DNA of 57,389 nucleotides from Lachnospiraceae bacterium (GTDB lineage: Bacteria > Bacillota > Clostridia > Lachnospirales > Lachnospiraceae). The position numbers and the translations under genes are program-made. Below are positions 45,064 to 53,576 of the stretch, in pieces. The notes below the pieces were generated by a model. It worked only from the letters and a program-made list of their open reading frames with translations. It searched no databases and was not told the DNA's origin. How positions within the stretch are numbered: position 1 is the stretch's first letter; each line of letters begins with the position of its first letter. The stretch lies in assembly GCA_028692395.1 (NCBI GenBank), contig JAQUXP010000024.1:1-57389 (forward strand), in the 5' to 3' direction.

Positions 45064-45501
45064 CTAGTCTTCTTCCTGCTCAATCAGGCGAATTCTTCTG
45101 GCGTGACGCTCCTCGCCTGAAAATGGTGTATTTAAGAAGGTATCTACAATTTTCAGTGCCAGCCCTACACCCACCACACGGCCTCCCAATGCCAGAATAT
45201 TAGCATCATTATGAAGACGTGTTACCTCTGCACAGAAGCAGTCCGTACAAAGTGCTGCCCGGATGCCCGGAACCTTATTCGCTGTGATGGAGATTCCAAT
45301 TCCTGACCCGCAGATGAGGATTCCTTTTTCACAGACCCCCTGTGTAATGGCATCTGTTACCTTTCTCGCATAAACCGGATAATCCACAGATTCCATGCTG
45401 TAGCATCCAAAGTCCTGATACTCCAGCCCTTCATGTTCCAGAAAATCCTTGACCTCCTGCATCAGTTCATAACCACCGTGATCACATCCAAGCGCTATCA
45501 T
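45064..45501 (-). CDS. rpiB: Ribose 5-phosphate isomerase B
   Basis: 145 residues of the RpiB/LacAB fold: MIALGCDHGGYELMQEVKDFL, catalytic Cys/Thr region CGSGIGISITANKVPGIRAA, and NDANILALGGRVVG. Interconverts ribose and ribulose 5-phosphate. Its ATG overlaps the stop of the phosphatase-like gene (ATGA). Confidence 0.96.
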   Translation of the reverse strand: MIALGCDHGGYELMQEVKDFLEHEGLEYQDFGCYSMESVDYPVYARKVTDAITQGVCEKGILICGSGIGISITANKVPGIRAALCTDCFCAEVTRLHNDANILALGGRVVGVGLALKIVDTFLNTPFSGEERHARRIRLIEQEED

Positions 45502-45971
45502 TTTCTAAGTTCCTCCTCATTTAATTGTATTACCACACCGGAAACCAAAGCCTCCAGAGTCTCATAACATTTTCCATATTCAGCCAAAGGCTCCCCGTAG
45601 AGCGGAAGCACTTCCCCATCCAGCCGGATAAATTCCGTAATGGTATACACATGGGATGCATTCTCAAAGTTCCCCCATATCTTGGCCTTCTGTCCTTCTT
45701 CCATCGTAAGGATCAAAACCCGTTCATTGATATCATCCTGGGTGAGCTGCGTCGCCGCATGTTCCTTCGTCTGATAACCGTTGCTGATCAGCACCGCCTC
45801 GGCCTTCTGATTCATCGGCTCCGGAAATAAAACCACCAGTCCTCTGGAACACACATCCAGTCCGCCCAGCAAAAACTTGCTGTTCATAATTGTTTTCGCA
45901 ATAGGAGCCCGTGTTGTATCATCGGAGTCCACAAAAATTAACTTGTCATACCGCTTCACTGCTTTTGTCAC
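45498..45971 (-). CDS. Low-molecular-weight protein-tyrosine phosphatase homologue lacking the catalytic cysteine
   Basis: 157 residues with the LMW-PTP fold: start KLIFVDSDDTTRAPIAKTIMN aligns with the P-loop FVCxGNxCRSPxA, and later ILTMEEGQKAKI and the ending region also fit. The nucleophile Cys is Asp (VDSDDTTR) and the second Cys is Thr; only the Arg and following Pro remain. It should not be an ordinary phosphatase and may bind phosphate or arginine-phosphate-like ligands. It sits between a Sua5-type gene and rpiB. Confidence 0.75.
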   Translation of the reverse strand: MTKAVKRYDKLIFVDSDDTTRAPIAKTIMNSKFLLGGLDVCSRGLVVLFPEPMNQKAEAVLISNGYQTKEHAATQLTQDDINERVLILTMEEGQKAKIWGNFENASHVYTITEFIRLDGEVLPLYGEPLAEYGKCYETLEALVSGVVIQLNEEELRK

Positions 45972-45976
45972 CTCAT

Positions 45977-47026
45977 CTATACATTAATTCTCTCATGTCC
46001 CGCTGCTTTTAACAGACGATTCATAATTGCCTGTCCCATACGTGGTGTCTGAAATGACTCCGAGTAGATATACTCCACCTCTTCCTGGTCAAAATCACGC
46101 AATACCTGATACAGATGTGCCGCAATACTCTCTTCACTGGCCCTGCTTCCGATGCTCTTTAAAACTCCTTTTGGATAGCATGTCTTTGTTTCTTCTGTGC
46201 AGATAATGCCCACTTTACTTCCCTGCCGAAGCTTTTCTTCTGTCAGGCTGTTGATCTTCTCTATCACAGGGGCCAAATCCCCCTCCACAATTACCAGATC
46301 TGCCTTTGGGGCATAATGCTTGTAGCGCATCCCCGGAGCTTTGGGCCGGGTTTTACTGTCTGCTGCAAGGATTCCCGGATCCATGCGTACCTGTCCGATG
46401 ATCTTCGCCAGCATCGGCTCACTGAGATAACCTGGCCGTAAAATGGTGGGGATTTCTTCGGTGAAATCAACAATCGTAGACTCCAGTCCGATATCCGTCA
46501 TACCACCATCGATAATCATATCAATCTTATCCGCAAGATCGTCGATTACATGCCGGGCAAGTGTGGGGCTTGGACGCCCGGAGGTATTGGCACTGGGAGC
46601 TGCCACATAGCCGCCTGCCTGGCGAATCACCTCCAGCGCAATCTTGTTGCTTGGCATACGAACCGCTACACTCTCCAGCCCTCCGGTAGTCTCAAGGGGG
46701 ACACAATCTGCCTTTTCGAAAATCATGGTTAATGGTCCCGGCCAGCATTTTTCAGCCAGAAGCTGTGCACTCTGCGGCACCTTTTTGACAATTGCCGACA
46801 GATGCTCCATATCAGCGATATGTATGATCAGAGGATTATCCGAAGGACGACCCTTGGCAGCATATATTTTCTGTGATGCCTGGGGATCCAGGGCATTCCC
46901 ACCAAGTCCGTATACCGTCTCTGTGGGAAATGCCACCAGGCCTCCTTTTCGCAGAATCTCTCCTGCCTTTTCCAGTGCAGGCATATCCAGTTTTGTTTCA
47001 TCCATAGCGACTATTTCCGCTTTCAT
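45977..47026 (-). CDS. Threonylcarbamoyl-AMP synthase (Sua5 type)
   Basis: 349 residues: TsaC/YrdC domain (about 15-200: FPTETVYGLGGNALD, KGRPSDNPLIIHI, APSANTSGRPSPT) and a C-terminal Sua5 domain (about 230-340) joined by the linker APGMRYKHYAPKADL. Makes threonylcarbamoyl-AMP for the t6A37 tRNA modification. The order Sua5-LMW-PTP-RpiB is common in Firmicutes. Confidence 0.95.
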   Translation of the reverse strand: MKAEIVAMDETKLDMPALEKAGEILRKGGLVAFPTETVYGLGGNALDPQASQKIYAAKGRPSDNPLIIHIADMEHLSAIVKKVPQSAQLLAEKCWPGPLTMIFEKADCVPLETTGGLESVAVRMPSNKIALEVIRQAGGYVAAPSANTSGRPSPTLARHVIDDLADKIDMIIDGGMTDIGLESTIVDFTEEIPTILRPGYLSEPMLAKIIGQVRMDPGILAADSKTRPKAPGMRYKHYAPKADLVIVEGDLAPVIEKINSLTEEKLRQGSKVGIICTEETKTCYPKGVLKSIGSRASEESIAAHLYQVLRDFDQEEVEYIYSESFQTPRMGQAIMNRLLKAAGHERINV

Positions 47027-47094
47027 ATCATACGCTTCCTTTTCTTTACTCTATCGATTATTGTAACATAACGACATCAGAATGAAAACCCTTT

Positions 47095-47643
47095 TTATTT
47101 TCCCAGATATTTTATAATTCCGCTGCAGATTGCTTTGGCCATCTTATCCTGATACTCCTCTGTATTCAGCAGTTTTTCTTCTCCGGGGCAGCTTAAAAAT
47201 CCGCATTCCACAATTGCCAGAGGGGCATCTGTCTTTTTCAGAAGATAGTAGGTTTTATTCCCCTTGCATTTCCGGCGGTTTTTGGGATTTACCTGCTGCA
47301 CCAGAGCCTCCTGCAGGTAGCCCGCCAGTGTCTCTCCCTGTACGGAATCCGTATAGTAAAAAACCTGAGCACCGCTGACCACCGAATCCGTATAACTGTT
47401 CTGATGGATGCTCACTGCGCAGTCCGGTGCAATCCGGTGAATCATCTCACAGCGGCGCTGCAGATCCTGCGCTTTTTTATTTCTGGCTGCTTCCTCATAC
47501 AAACCCACGTCCCCGGTTCTGGTAAGATGTACGGTAACCTTCTGCTCTTCCAGCAGTTTCTTTACCTTGAGTGTAATCTTTAAGTTGATGTCCTTCTCCC
47601 TGGTTCCACTGACACCAATCTTTCCGGGATCCGTCCCGCCGTG
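47095..47643 (-). pseudogene. CwlD-type N-acetylmuramoyl-L-alanine amidase, 5' part cut off by an ICE
   Basis: The frame encodes 182 residues from HGGTDPGKIGVSGTREKDINL to the end: zinc His and Glu, DCAVSIHQNSY and the catalytic Glu in IVECGFLSCPGEE are all present. The signal region and the first strand before the HGG motif are missing: upstream the frame reads into foreign sequence and a stop. CwlD makes muramic delta-lactam in the spore cortex with PdaA. The rest of the gene should lie at the far end of the element, beyond this window. Confidence 0.85.
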
Positions 47644-47723
47644 TGCTGGGTGTTAATTGCGCAAATGAATTTTTATATCCCCCAAGACTGTTAAAACGGG
47701 GATTTTTTCGATATGTGTTAAGA
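47644..47723. other. ICE terminus (att junction) and recombinase terminator
   Basis: The homology to cwlD stops at 47643. Between there and the recombinase stop is a hairpin (ATCCCC ... GGGGGAT, about 47674-47703) that can end the recombinase message. The exact crossover bases cannot be read without the other end or an empty site. Confidence 0.65.
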
Positions 47724-49352
47724 TTAGATAACCTTTTCAATAGTTTCCACACTGTACACGTTAGAAAATAAATGTTCTAACTCATTAGAAAAGTTATACT
47801 GTATTTTGATTTTGCGGTTTTCATATACTGTAATCTCATGTATCATTTCAACAACAATCTCTCTGTCCAGTTCTTCAATGTCCCCTAATTCCAGTAATCT
47901 TTTCAACCATGGTGTTTCAAATACATCTTCGGTAACATTGTCTTTCCTTTTTGCTTTCAGTGTTTCTATCTGATTAGAATAAAGTTCTTCTTTTTTTAGA
48001 TAATCCTCTCGATATGAAAGAAATTCTTCTTTGGAAATCAGTTCTTCTCGATAATCTTCATATATAGATTGTTTTAACTTTCGTATACGTTCCAGCTCTG
48101 ACTTTAACTTTGTAAGTTCTGTATCTGAAATGCGTTTCGCTTTAGAAGCCGTAAAGCTTTGTGCTTTAACAAGTTCCTGCACGTTTTCAACATTCTGGAC
48201 AATTACTTTCAAATCACTCAAAATAATTGCTTCAAGTTCTTTTAAAGGTAGTGTATGTGGTGTACATAATTCTGTTCCATATCTTTTATATGTTCCACAG
48301 TAAAAGGAATACGTTTTGCTTCCATCTGCTCTACGCCACATATTTTTTGCCATAGCCCTGCCACAATCGCCACATTTCACAAACCCTGCAAAGATATTTT
48401 TGTTTGTTTCTAGGTCAAGTTCTCTAGTACGCTTTTTTAAAAGACTTTGTGACTTCTCCCAAGTTTCCTTATCAATGATTGATTCATGCGTATTTTCAAC
48501 GATTATCCAATCTGCTTTATCGACTTTTCGTTGTTTACTTCTCATACGCTGATGTTTTGTTCCCTGTACCATATTTCCTACATACATTTCTCTGTGCAGA
48601 ATACTGTTGATTGTGGAATAAGACCAGTAAGTTGTACTGTTTAGCTTGTTACCATTATGGTAATTTAATCCCATTGTACGCTTATATTCAGACGGACAAA
48701 GAATTCCTTCTGAATTTAAGAGCTTTGCAATTTTTTGTTTACCATACCCCCTAATGAACAAATCAAAAATTCTGCGAACAACAGTAGAAGCATATTCATC
48801 TATAATCAGTTTGTTTTTATCTGAAGGAGATTTCTTATATCCATAACTCGTAAATGAGCCTATGAATTCGCCCGATTTCTGTTTCGTTTTCACTGCTGTT
48901 TGAACTTTCTTTGAAATGTCTCTCGCATACTGTTCATTGAAAATGTTTTTAATAGGAAGCAACATATCATATGCTTGTTTCATACTGTCAATGCTATCTG
49001 TTACAGAAATGAATCGTACTCCAAGTTCTGGGAAGATTCTTTCCAGATAACGACCTGTATCAATATAATCTCGTCCGAATCGGGATAAGTCTTTGACAAC
49101 AACGCAATTCACTTTTCCATCTTCAATATCAGTAATCATTCTTTGGAAATTTGGTCTGTTGAAATTCGTACCAGTATAACCATCATCAACATAAACATCA
49201 TGTAAAACAAATTCTTCTTTTTTTCCAATATATTCTGTTAAAAGTTTTCTCTGATTTCCTACACTATCACTTTCTTCCTTATCGCCATCCTCTCTGGATA
49301 ATCTGATATAAACAGCCACGTTAAATAAGTTAAAATCTTTTTTTAGAATCAT
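47724..49352 (-). CDS. Large serine recombinase (TndX-like)
   Basis: 542 residues. N-terminal resolvase domain: AVYIRLSREDGDKEESDSV with the catalytic Ser in RLSRED, KDLSRFGRDYIDTGRY; then the recombinase domain (about 160-290, YGYKKSPSDK, SILHREMYVG), a zinc ribbon (FVKCGDCGRAM ... FYCGTYKRYGTELC) and a coiled coil (about 400-460). TndX is about 533 residues. It lies at the element end and points toward the junction, as expected for the integrase/excisionase of the ICE. Only a weak AGGT ribosome site is seen. Confidence 0.92.
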   Translation of the reverse strand: MILKKDFNLFNVAVYIRLSREDGDKEESDSVGNQRKLLTEYIGKKEEFVLHDVYVDDGYTGTNFNRPNFQRMITDIEDGKVNCVVVKDLSRFGRDYIDTGRYLERIFPELGVRFISVTDSIDSMKQAYDMLLPIKNIFNEQYARDISKKVQTAVKTKQKSGEFIGSFTSYGYKKSPSDKNKLIIDEYASTVVRRIFDLFIRGYGKQKIAKLLNSEGILCPSEYKRTMGLNYHNGNKLNSTTYWSYSTINSILHREMYVGNMVQGTKHQRMRSKQRKVDKADWIIVENTHESIIDKETWEKSQSLLKKRTRELDLETNKNIFAGFVKCGDCGRAMAKNMWRRADGSKTYSFYCGTYKRYGTELCTPHTLPLKELEAIILSDLKVIVQNVENVQELVKAQSFTASKAKRISDTELTKLKSELERIRKLKQSIYEDYREELISKEEFLSYREDYLKKEELYSNQIETLKAKRKDNVTEDVFETPWLKRLLELGDIEELDREIVVEMIHEITVYENRKIKIQYNFSNELEHLFSNVYSVETIEKVI

Positions 49353-49434
49353 ATTTTCGACCTATTCAACTGCCGTACCTATAATAGAATTATACCATAA
49401 AACAGAGCTTTTTTCTATTACTTTTAGCATTATA

Positions 49435-49557
49435 TCAGCCATTTTCAGCACCTTTTTTCACATGAGATTTGACGATACGGATAAGTAAATCTTCTACAGA
49501 AAACTTTGATAAAAACTCTCTTTCCACCGTGTATTGGATTGGTTCTTTCTTTTCCAA
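49435..49557 (-). CDS. Small 40-residue ICE protein
   Basis: TTG start at 49557 behind a strong AAGGAGG, stop TGA at 49435. The peptide has REFLSKFSVEDLLIRIVKSH, a pattern common to small proteins upstream of serine recombinases in gut elements. Function unknown; an excision or regulatory role is possible. It is 82 bases before the recombinase. Confidence 0.6.
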   Translation of the reverse strand: MEKKEPIQYTVEREFLSKFSVEDLLIRIVKSHVKKGAENG

Positions 49558-49589
49558 ACTTTATCAGCCTCCTTATTGATTATCTATTC

Positions 49590-49853
49590 TCAACATACGC
49601 AAATAGGCTTATCCATTATGCGTAATTTCATATCTATTTTTACAAGCTGACAGACGGCTTTGGAAAGCTCCATTGGTATCTCAACCATTCCCATTCTTGT
49701 GGGCAAACCGCACCATGCGGACGTATCATTATTCAGTAAGTACAGGTCATGGCAGGGCGACCATTCCACAAGTCGCTTTCGGAACACTGTTGTAAATCGC
49801 TCACTTTCTTGTTGAAAGGTCAAGGCGTACAGTTCCCGTGGCTCGCTGTATTA
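49590..49853 (-). CDS. Unassigned short open frame in the ICE
   Basis: An open frame of about 87 codons, closed upstream by TAA at 49851 and by TGA at 49590. The first usable codon is a TTG at 49823 without a good ribosome site. Content includes WSPCHDLYLLNND and MGMVEIPMELSKAV. I do not recognise it. It may be a decayed gene or non-coding. The stretch 49854-50002 shows nothing else. Confidence 0.3.
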
Positions 49854-50002
49854 CAAACGTATCTATCAGCTTTATTCAATTTTCAAGGAACATTAGGCTT
49901 GTCAGCCTGTGAAAATTCACTGTTTCCAATGAACTTTCATAGAATGATAAGCAGTAACAAAGCAGGAAAGAGGGGAATCACAAATCATACTCTGCTAATT
50001 GT

Positions 50003-50242
50003 TTAGCTTACAGCGATTTCAAATTCGCTAATCATTTTCATAAGGGCTTCTCTGATACGTCCCTTTAGTTCCATATCAACAGCGATATAAACATTTCCGT
50101 ATTCGTCATACAAAGGTCGTAAACAGCATTTTGATATGTAAGGGTCGTAAAACTGCAACAACTTCTCAATCGAATTTTCGTTGCCATCAACCGCCGATGA
50201 AATGAGATAAAATGACGGGTGTTTCGGTTTTGTTTCCAACAT
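50003..50242 (-). CDS. Tn916 Orf8-like helix-turn-helix protein
   Basis: 79 residues: PSFYLISSAVDGNENSIEKLLQFYDPYISK is the sigma-region/HTH_16 pattern of Tn916 Orf8, with LKGRIREALMKMI at the end. Its start meets the stop of the orf7-like gene. In Tn916 orf7 and orf8 activate transcription toward the transfer genes; this relation is taken from that family. Confidence 0.82.
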   Translation of the reverse strand: MLETKPKHPSFYLISSAVDGNENSIEKLLQFYDPYISKCCLRPLYDEYGNVYIAVDMELKGRIREALMKMISEFEIAVS

Positions 50243-50661
50243 TATTTTTCCTCCTCAAATATTTTTTTGATTTCATCAAGTGAACTTGTCCTGTTCCTGT
50301 GGGAAGAACGTCTGGTAATATTTAGTAAATCTCCAATTTCTGTATCACTCATTTCCAGAAAATAGAACATCAACAAAATATTACGTTTCTTCTCTGGAAG
50401 TCTTTTTAAGGCTTCTGCCAGCTTATCGTCCAGAACCCGAATATCAATACCACATACGTTAAATACGGTGTAATCAGTTTCGTAATCGTCCCAGACTGCG
50501 AAGTTTTCAACGACAATCTCTGGAAGTTCACAAAATGAAACTTCTTTGTTCTGCCGTCTGGAAAGTTCCTTGCGGTAGTTGGCAACAATACCTCTGGTTA
50601 CCTTTTTTAGCAGACTTTCAAACTGGCACTGTGTTGTCTTTTGGAAATCTGACGGTTTCAT
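50242..50661 (-). CDS. Tn916 Orf7-like sigma-70 region 4 regulator
   Basis: 139 residues; MKPSDFQKTTQCQFESL at the start, and LPEKKRNILLMFYFLEMSDTEIGDLLNITRRSSHRNRT, a sigma-70 region 4 helix-turn-helix. This is the layout of Orf7 of Tn916, a positive regulator of conjugation. AAAGGAGG precedes the ATG. Confidence 0.88.
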   Translation of the reverse strand: MKPSDFQKTTQCQFESLLKKVTRGIVANYRKELSRRQNKEVSFCELPEIVVENFAVWDDYETDYTVFNVCGIDIRVLDDKLAEALKRLPEKKRNILLMFYFLEMSDTEIGDLLNITRRSSHRNRTSSLDEIKKIFEEEK

Positions 50662-51188
50662 AAATCACACCTCCTTTCCATCAATGACTTGAAAAGCATT
50701 TCCCTCTTTCCGCACCATATCTGTACAGCAAAGTGTGATTTGTGACGTTTTTCAGAAAAATATTTAAAATTATTTTTCTGCACGTTAAAAAGCCCACCAA
50801 TATGTAATTGGCAGGCAATGCCTGTGTCGATAACAGACTTGCTATGATATTGTTCTCTCCTAAAGGCAAAATAACTTATCATAAGAAAAGCTAAGGCTTT
50901 TTTATCAATAGGCTCTGTAAGTGTGGTTGTCATAAGCAGTTCTGGCAACTATCCTTTCTCTTGCAGGGTATATTCGGTAAAAAGTCTCAGCTTTCATCAA
51001 GCTGTGACACTAGACCCGTGTATTATACATAATTTGGCAAGTGAAAATTGTCATAGTCTGTCTAGTGACGTAATTTTGCCAACAATCAGATACAGAGAAA
51101 ACATATAGATACAAAAAAGTCAGAATGACAGCAGAATTAAACAATGTTATAATGGTTTTAATAAATTAGAATTTGAGGAGACAAAATT
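50662..51188. other. 527-bp regulatory stretch between divergent ICE genes
   Basis: No convincing gene. It includes the leader of orf7 on the minus strand, an inverted repeat CACTAGAC (51008-51015) / GTCTAGTG (51060-51067), and on the plus strand the promoter of the hydrolase gene. A 96-codon minus-strand frame (50658-50948) has no family resemblance. Confidence 0.4.
51125..51153 (+). promoter_or_regulatory. Promoter of the Ntn-hydrolase gene
   Basis: ATGACA (51125-51130), 17-base spacer, TATAAT (51148-51153), about 35 bases before the ATG at 51189, which follows GAGGAG. Confidence 0.65.
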
Positions 51189-51893
51189 ATGTGTACAAGA
51201 TTCGTTTATAATGGTAATGACACCATTATTGGTTTCAATTTTGATATAGATATTTCTGAATATGAACATAAGGTATTTCTGGAAAAAGAACGATTTTTTA
51301 TTGGCATTAAAATGCCAGATAATCAATGGCACTCTTATCATGGAGTAAATGCGAATGGCAATGTAGGAACATTGCTTTATGTTCATGGAAATGAAAGAGC
51401 GTTAAAAAATAAAGAGGGTGACTGCTGTACCGTTGCAGAATTGACAGAAAGATTTGTATGTGGTGGTTTATCATTTGAGGAAGCTGTGGAAATAGCGCAG
51501 GAAAAGGAAATAATTTATGAAAATGGTGCAACTATGCAGGCACTTTTATCTGATAAGAACGGCAGAGTTTTAATTGTAGAACCCGGTATTGGTTATAAGA
51601 CTGAAATGGAGAAGTTTTCCTTGATTACCAACAACTCGCTACTATCGCCACAAAGTACACAATTTTATATTACGCTTGGAGATAACCGATATGAATGTGC
51701 AAAAGAACTATTAAATAGATATGATGAAAACTTTTCCGTTGCAGAAGCTTTTTCGGTTTTGAAGGAGGTAAAACAAGAAGGTTTGTGGGCTACAAGAGTT
51801 TCATTTGTATATTCTGTTAATTCCCAAACGGTATATTATATAGAGAACAACCAATTTGATGAAATTAAAGAATGGAAACTAAGTAAACATTAA
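51189..51893 (+). CDS. Ntn-hydrolase of the choloylglycine hydrolase/penicillin acylase-like superfamily
   Basis: 234 residues beginning MCTRF: removal of Met exposes Cys2, the nucleophile of linear-amide hydrolases. Other expected active-site positions can be seen: Asp in IIGFNFD, Asn in GVNANGNVG, Asn in SLITNNSLL and Arg in WATRVSFVYSV. The protein is shorter than bile salt hydrolases (about 315-330 residues), and the Arg in GR/N-x-D is not present. No signal peptide. Substrate unknown: acyl-amides such as bile conjugates, N-acyl amino acids or a beta-lactam are candidates. ICE cargo. Confidence 0.8.
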   Translation: MCTRFVYNGNDTIIGFNFDIDISEYEHKVFLEKERFFIGIKMPDNQWHSYHGVNANGNVGTLLYVHGNERALKNKEGDCCTVAELTERFVCGGLSFEEAVEIAQEKEIIYENGATMQALLSDKNGRVLIVEPGIGYKTEMEKFSLITNNSLLSPQSTQFYITLGDNRYECAKELLNRYDENFSVAEAFSVLKEVKQEGLWATRVSFVYSVNSQTVYYIENNQFDEIKEWKLSKH

Positions 51894-52020
51894 TAGAACA
51901 ATCCCAGTTGTTAGGGCTGGAAAAGAATGTGGCTGTCCAGTTCATAGTGATGATGGTTGACATTTACTTAGTGATGATTAAAAGAATTAAACGAATTAGA
52001 ACTTATGCGGAGGTGTGATA

Positions 52021-52668
52021 ATGAAAATAGAGATAGGAAAAGATTTCCCAAAGTATTTTATACCCTCATATCCAGAAGAATTTGAACTATTCTCCCATTT
52101 TGAAACGACAGCAGGTATACCGACAGTTTTATTTGCAATTACCACATGGAAAGAAAACGGAAAGCCTAATGTATGCTTTCACGCATGGAGTTGTTTTCAT
52201 GGCGATAAGACAGCTTTCTTTGCCGTTATGGGGAATTTATATCAACATACACATACTTATGCTAATATTCAACGTGAAAAATGTTTTTGTATCAATTTTC
52301 TTCCAATAAGCTATTATGATAAATTGATAGATACAATCAATCAAAACGCCTTAGAAACAGATGAATTTGAAGTAGGAAATTTCACACTTTCCAATGCAAA
52401 AACTATTCATGCACCAGTTATTCAAGAGGCTTTTATCAATATGGAATGTACCTTAAAAGAAATACAAGATTTAAGCGGTGCAGGAATAACAGCTATGATT
52501 GTTGGACAGATACAACAAATTTCTGTTGATGAAAAATATGCACAAGGATATAAACAGCGATATGGAAAAGAGGGATTTATGATGTTGATACCAGCACCTC
52601 AAAATCTCACTACTGGCGAACCAAATCAATCTGCGGTTGCTACTGTAAATATTGAAAAGTATGATTGA
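52021..52668 (+). CDS. Flavin reductase-like FMN-binding split-barrel protein
   Basis: 215 residues from ATG 52021, behind GGAGG. The pattern VLFAITTWKENGKPNVCFHAWSC, REKCFCINFL and ETDEFEVGNFTLSNAKTIHAPVIQEAFINMEC is that of flavin reductase-like domain proteins. It probably binds FMN and may reduce it or a small substrate. It follows the Ntn-hydrolase in the same direction, after a gap of 127 bases, so co-transcription is possible. Confidence 0.78.
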   Translation: MKIEIGKDFPKYFIPSYPEEFELFSHFETTAGIPTVLFAITTWKENGKPNVCFHAWSCFHGDKTAFFAVMGNLYQHTHTYANIQREKCFCINFLPISYYDKLIDTINQNALETDEFEVGNFTLSNAKTIHAPVIQEAFINMECTLKEIQDLSGAGITAMIVGQIQQISVDEKYAQGYKQRYGKEGFMMLIPAPQNLTTGEPNQSAVATVNIEKYD

Positions 52669-52715
52669 CAACTAATAGTTTGTTGAATTGAACAATACAC
52701 ATTAATGATAAAAAG

Positions 52716-52762
52716 AAAAACGTGGTTACAAATCCGTTATTGGGACTGTAATCACGTTTTTT
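52716..52762 (+). terminator. Strong terminator after the flavin reductase gene
   Basis: Arms AAAAACGTGGTTACA (52716-52730) and TGTAATCACGTTTTTT (52747-52762). It can work in both directions and also closes the minus-strand genes coming from 53058. Confidence 0.85.
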
Positions 52763-52809
52763 ATGATATTTCATTTTATTTTTGTTACAGGATATTCTAA
52801 AAATATATC

Positions 52810-53058
52810 CTATATTTTGAACTCATTCATACCACCTTTTCCCTTTGAAACTTCACGGGATATTTTCATAATAAATTCTTCTGGTGTCGGTGTTTTATCT
52901 CCGAATAACTTTTTAAATTCTGCCTGTTTTGCTGTGTCTGGATTGTTCTTTGCTTCTGCAATGGACAATTCCATTTCACGTCTGACCTCTGCCACGGATA
53001 CCCCGTGTTGTTTTGCAACAGTCTCCAATACATTTAATTTCTGCTTTCTAAATATCAT
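52810..53058 (-). CDS. Small Spo0A C-terminal-like (sporulation HTH) protein
   Basis: 82 residues; LNVLETVAKQHGVSVAEVRREMELSIAEA and KTPTPEEFIMKI follow the pattern of small proteins that annotation pipelines assign to the Spo0A C-terminal helix-turn-helix family. No receiver domain. Probably a DNA-binding accessory of the element. AAGGAGG precedes the start. Confidence 0.65.
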   Translation of the reverse strand: MIFRKQKLNVLETVAKQHGVSVAEVRREMELSIAEAKNNPDTAKQAEFKKLFGDKTPTPEEFIMKISREVSKGKGGMNEFKI

Positions 53059-53072
53059 ATATTTATTCCTCC

Positions 53073-53465
53073 TTATTCCAAATAAAAAGGTATCTTTATA
53101 TAGTGTTTCATTACAGGGGTTGGGAGCTGATTACAAAAATCACTCGACCACTGATTTATTAAATCAATTTCCTCGGACAGATTGGGCTTTTCGGAATATT
53201 CCAGTTCAGCTTCAATTCGTTTGCCAATCTCCGTCAAAAAATTTTCATGTTCAAATTCAAAATACAAAAGCAAATGATTCAATCCCATTCTTTCCAACAG
53301 ATAGCAGATTCTTTCGTAATCGTGTACATTTAGTTCTGCTTCTCCTGTAATGAGCTTTCTGTCTTTTTTGCTACACAATGCCAGAAATAGAAGTTGTTCT
53401 TTTTCTGCACACTGTTTTCACCGTCTCCTTAATGCTTCGGGTGTCACTATAAAATTATCTTCCAT
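53073..53465 (-). pseudogene. Frameshifted ICE gene of unknown function
   Basis: From the ATG at 53465 (AAAGGG upstream) the frame reads 15 codons, MEDNFIVTPEALRRR, then TGA at 53418. The next frame continues without a break as QCAEKEQLLFLALCSKKDRK to the stop at 53073, about 118 residues. One extra base near the AAAA at 53415-53418 explains it. The product is charged and helical, with LSEEIDLINQW; no family recognised. It is followed by the Spo0A-like gene. Confidence 0.65.
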
Positions 53466-53501
53466 GTATATTCCCTTTCTTCCTTGTTTACAATAATTGT
53501 A

Positions 53502-53515
53502 GCCGAATATTCGGC
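53502..53515. promoter_or_regulatory. Palindromic operator between divergent genes
   Basis: GCCGAATATTCGGC, a perfect 14-base palindrome, midway between the frameshifted gene (minus) and the orf9-like HTH gene (plus). It is a natural binding site for that HTH protein. Confidence 0.55.
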
Positions 53516-53576
53516 AATGTGCAACACAAATATAAAATCTATAATTAGAGTACACGATAAAAAGGAGGTGGCAGTC

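Noticed and set aside
47495-47752. An 85-codon frame across the cwlD/ICE junction
   Set aside because: It joins element sequence to an out-of-frame reading of cwlD. The correct cwlD frame is one base off and carries all the amidase motifs.
50658-50948. A 96-codon frame upstream of the orf7-like gene
   Set aside because: No ribosome site or family pattern. The region looks like a regulatory leader.
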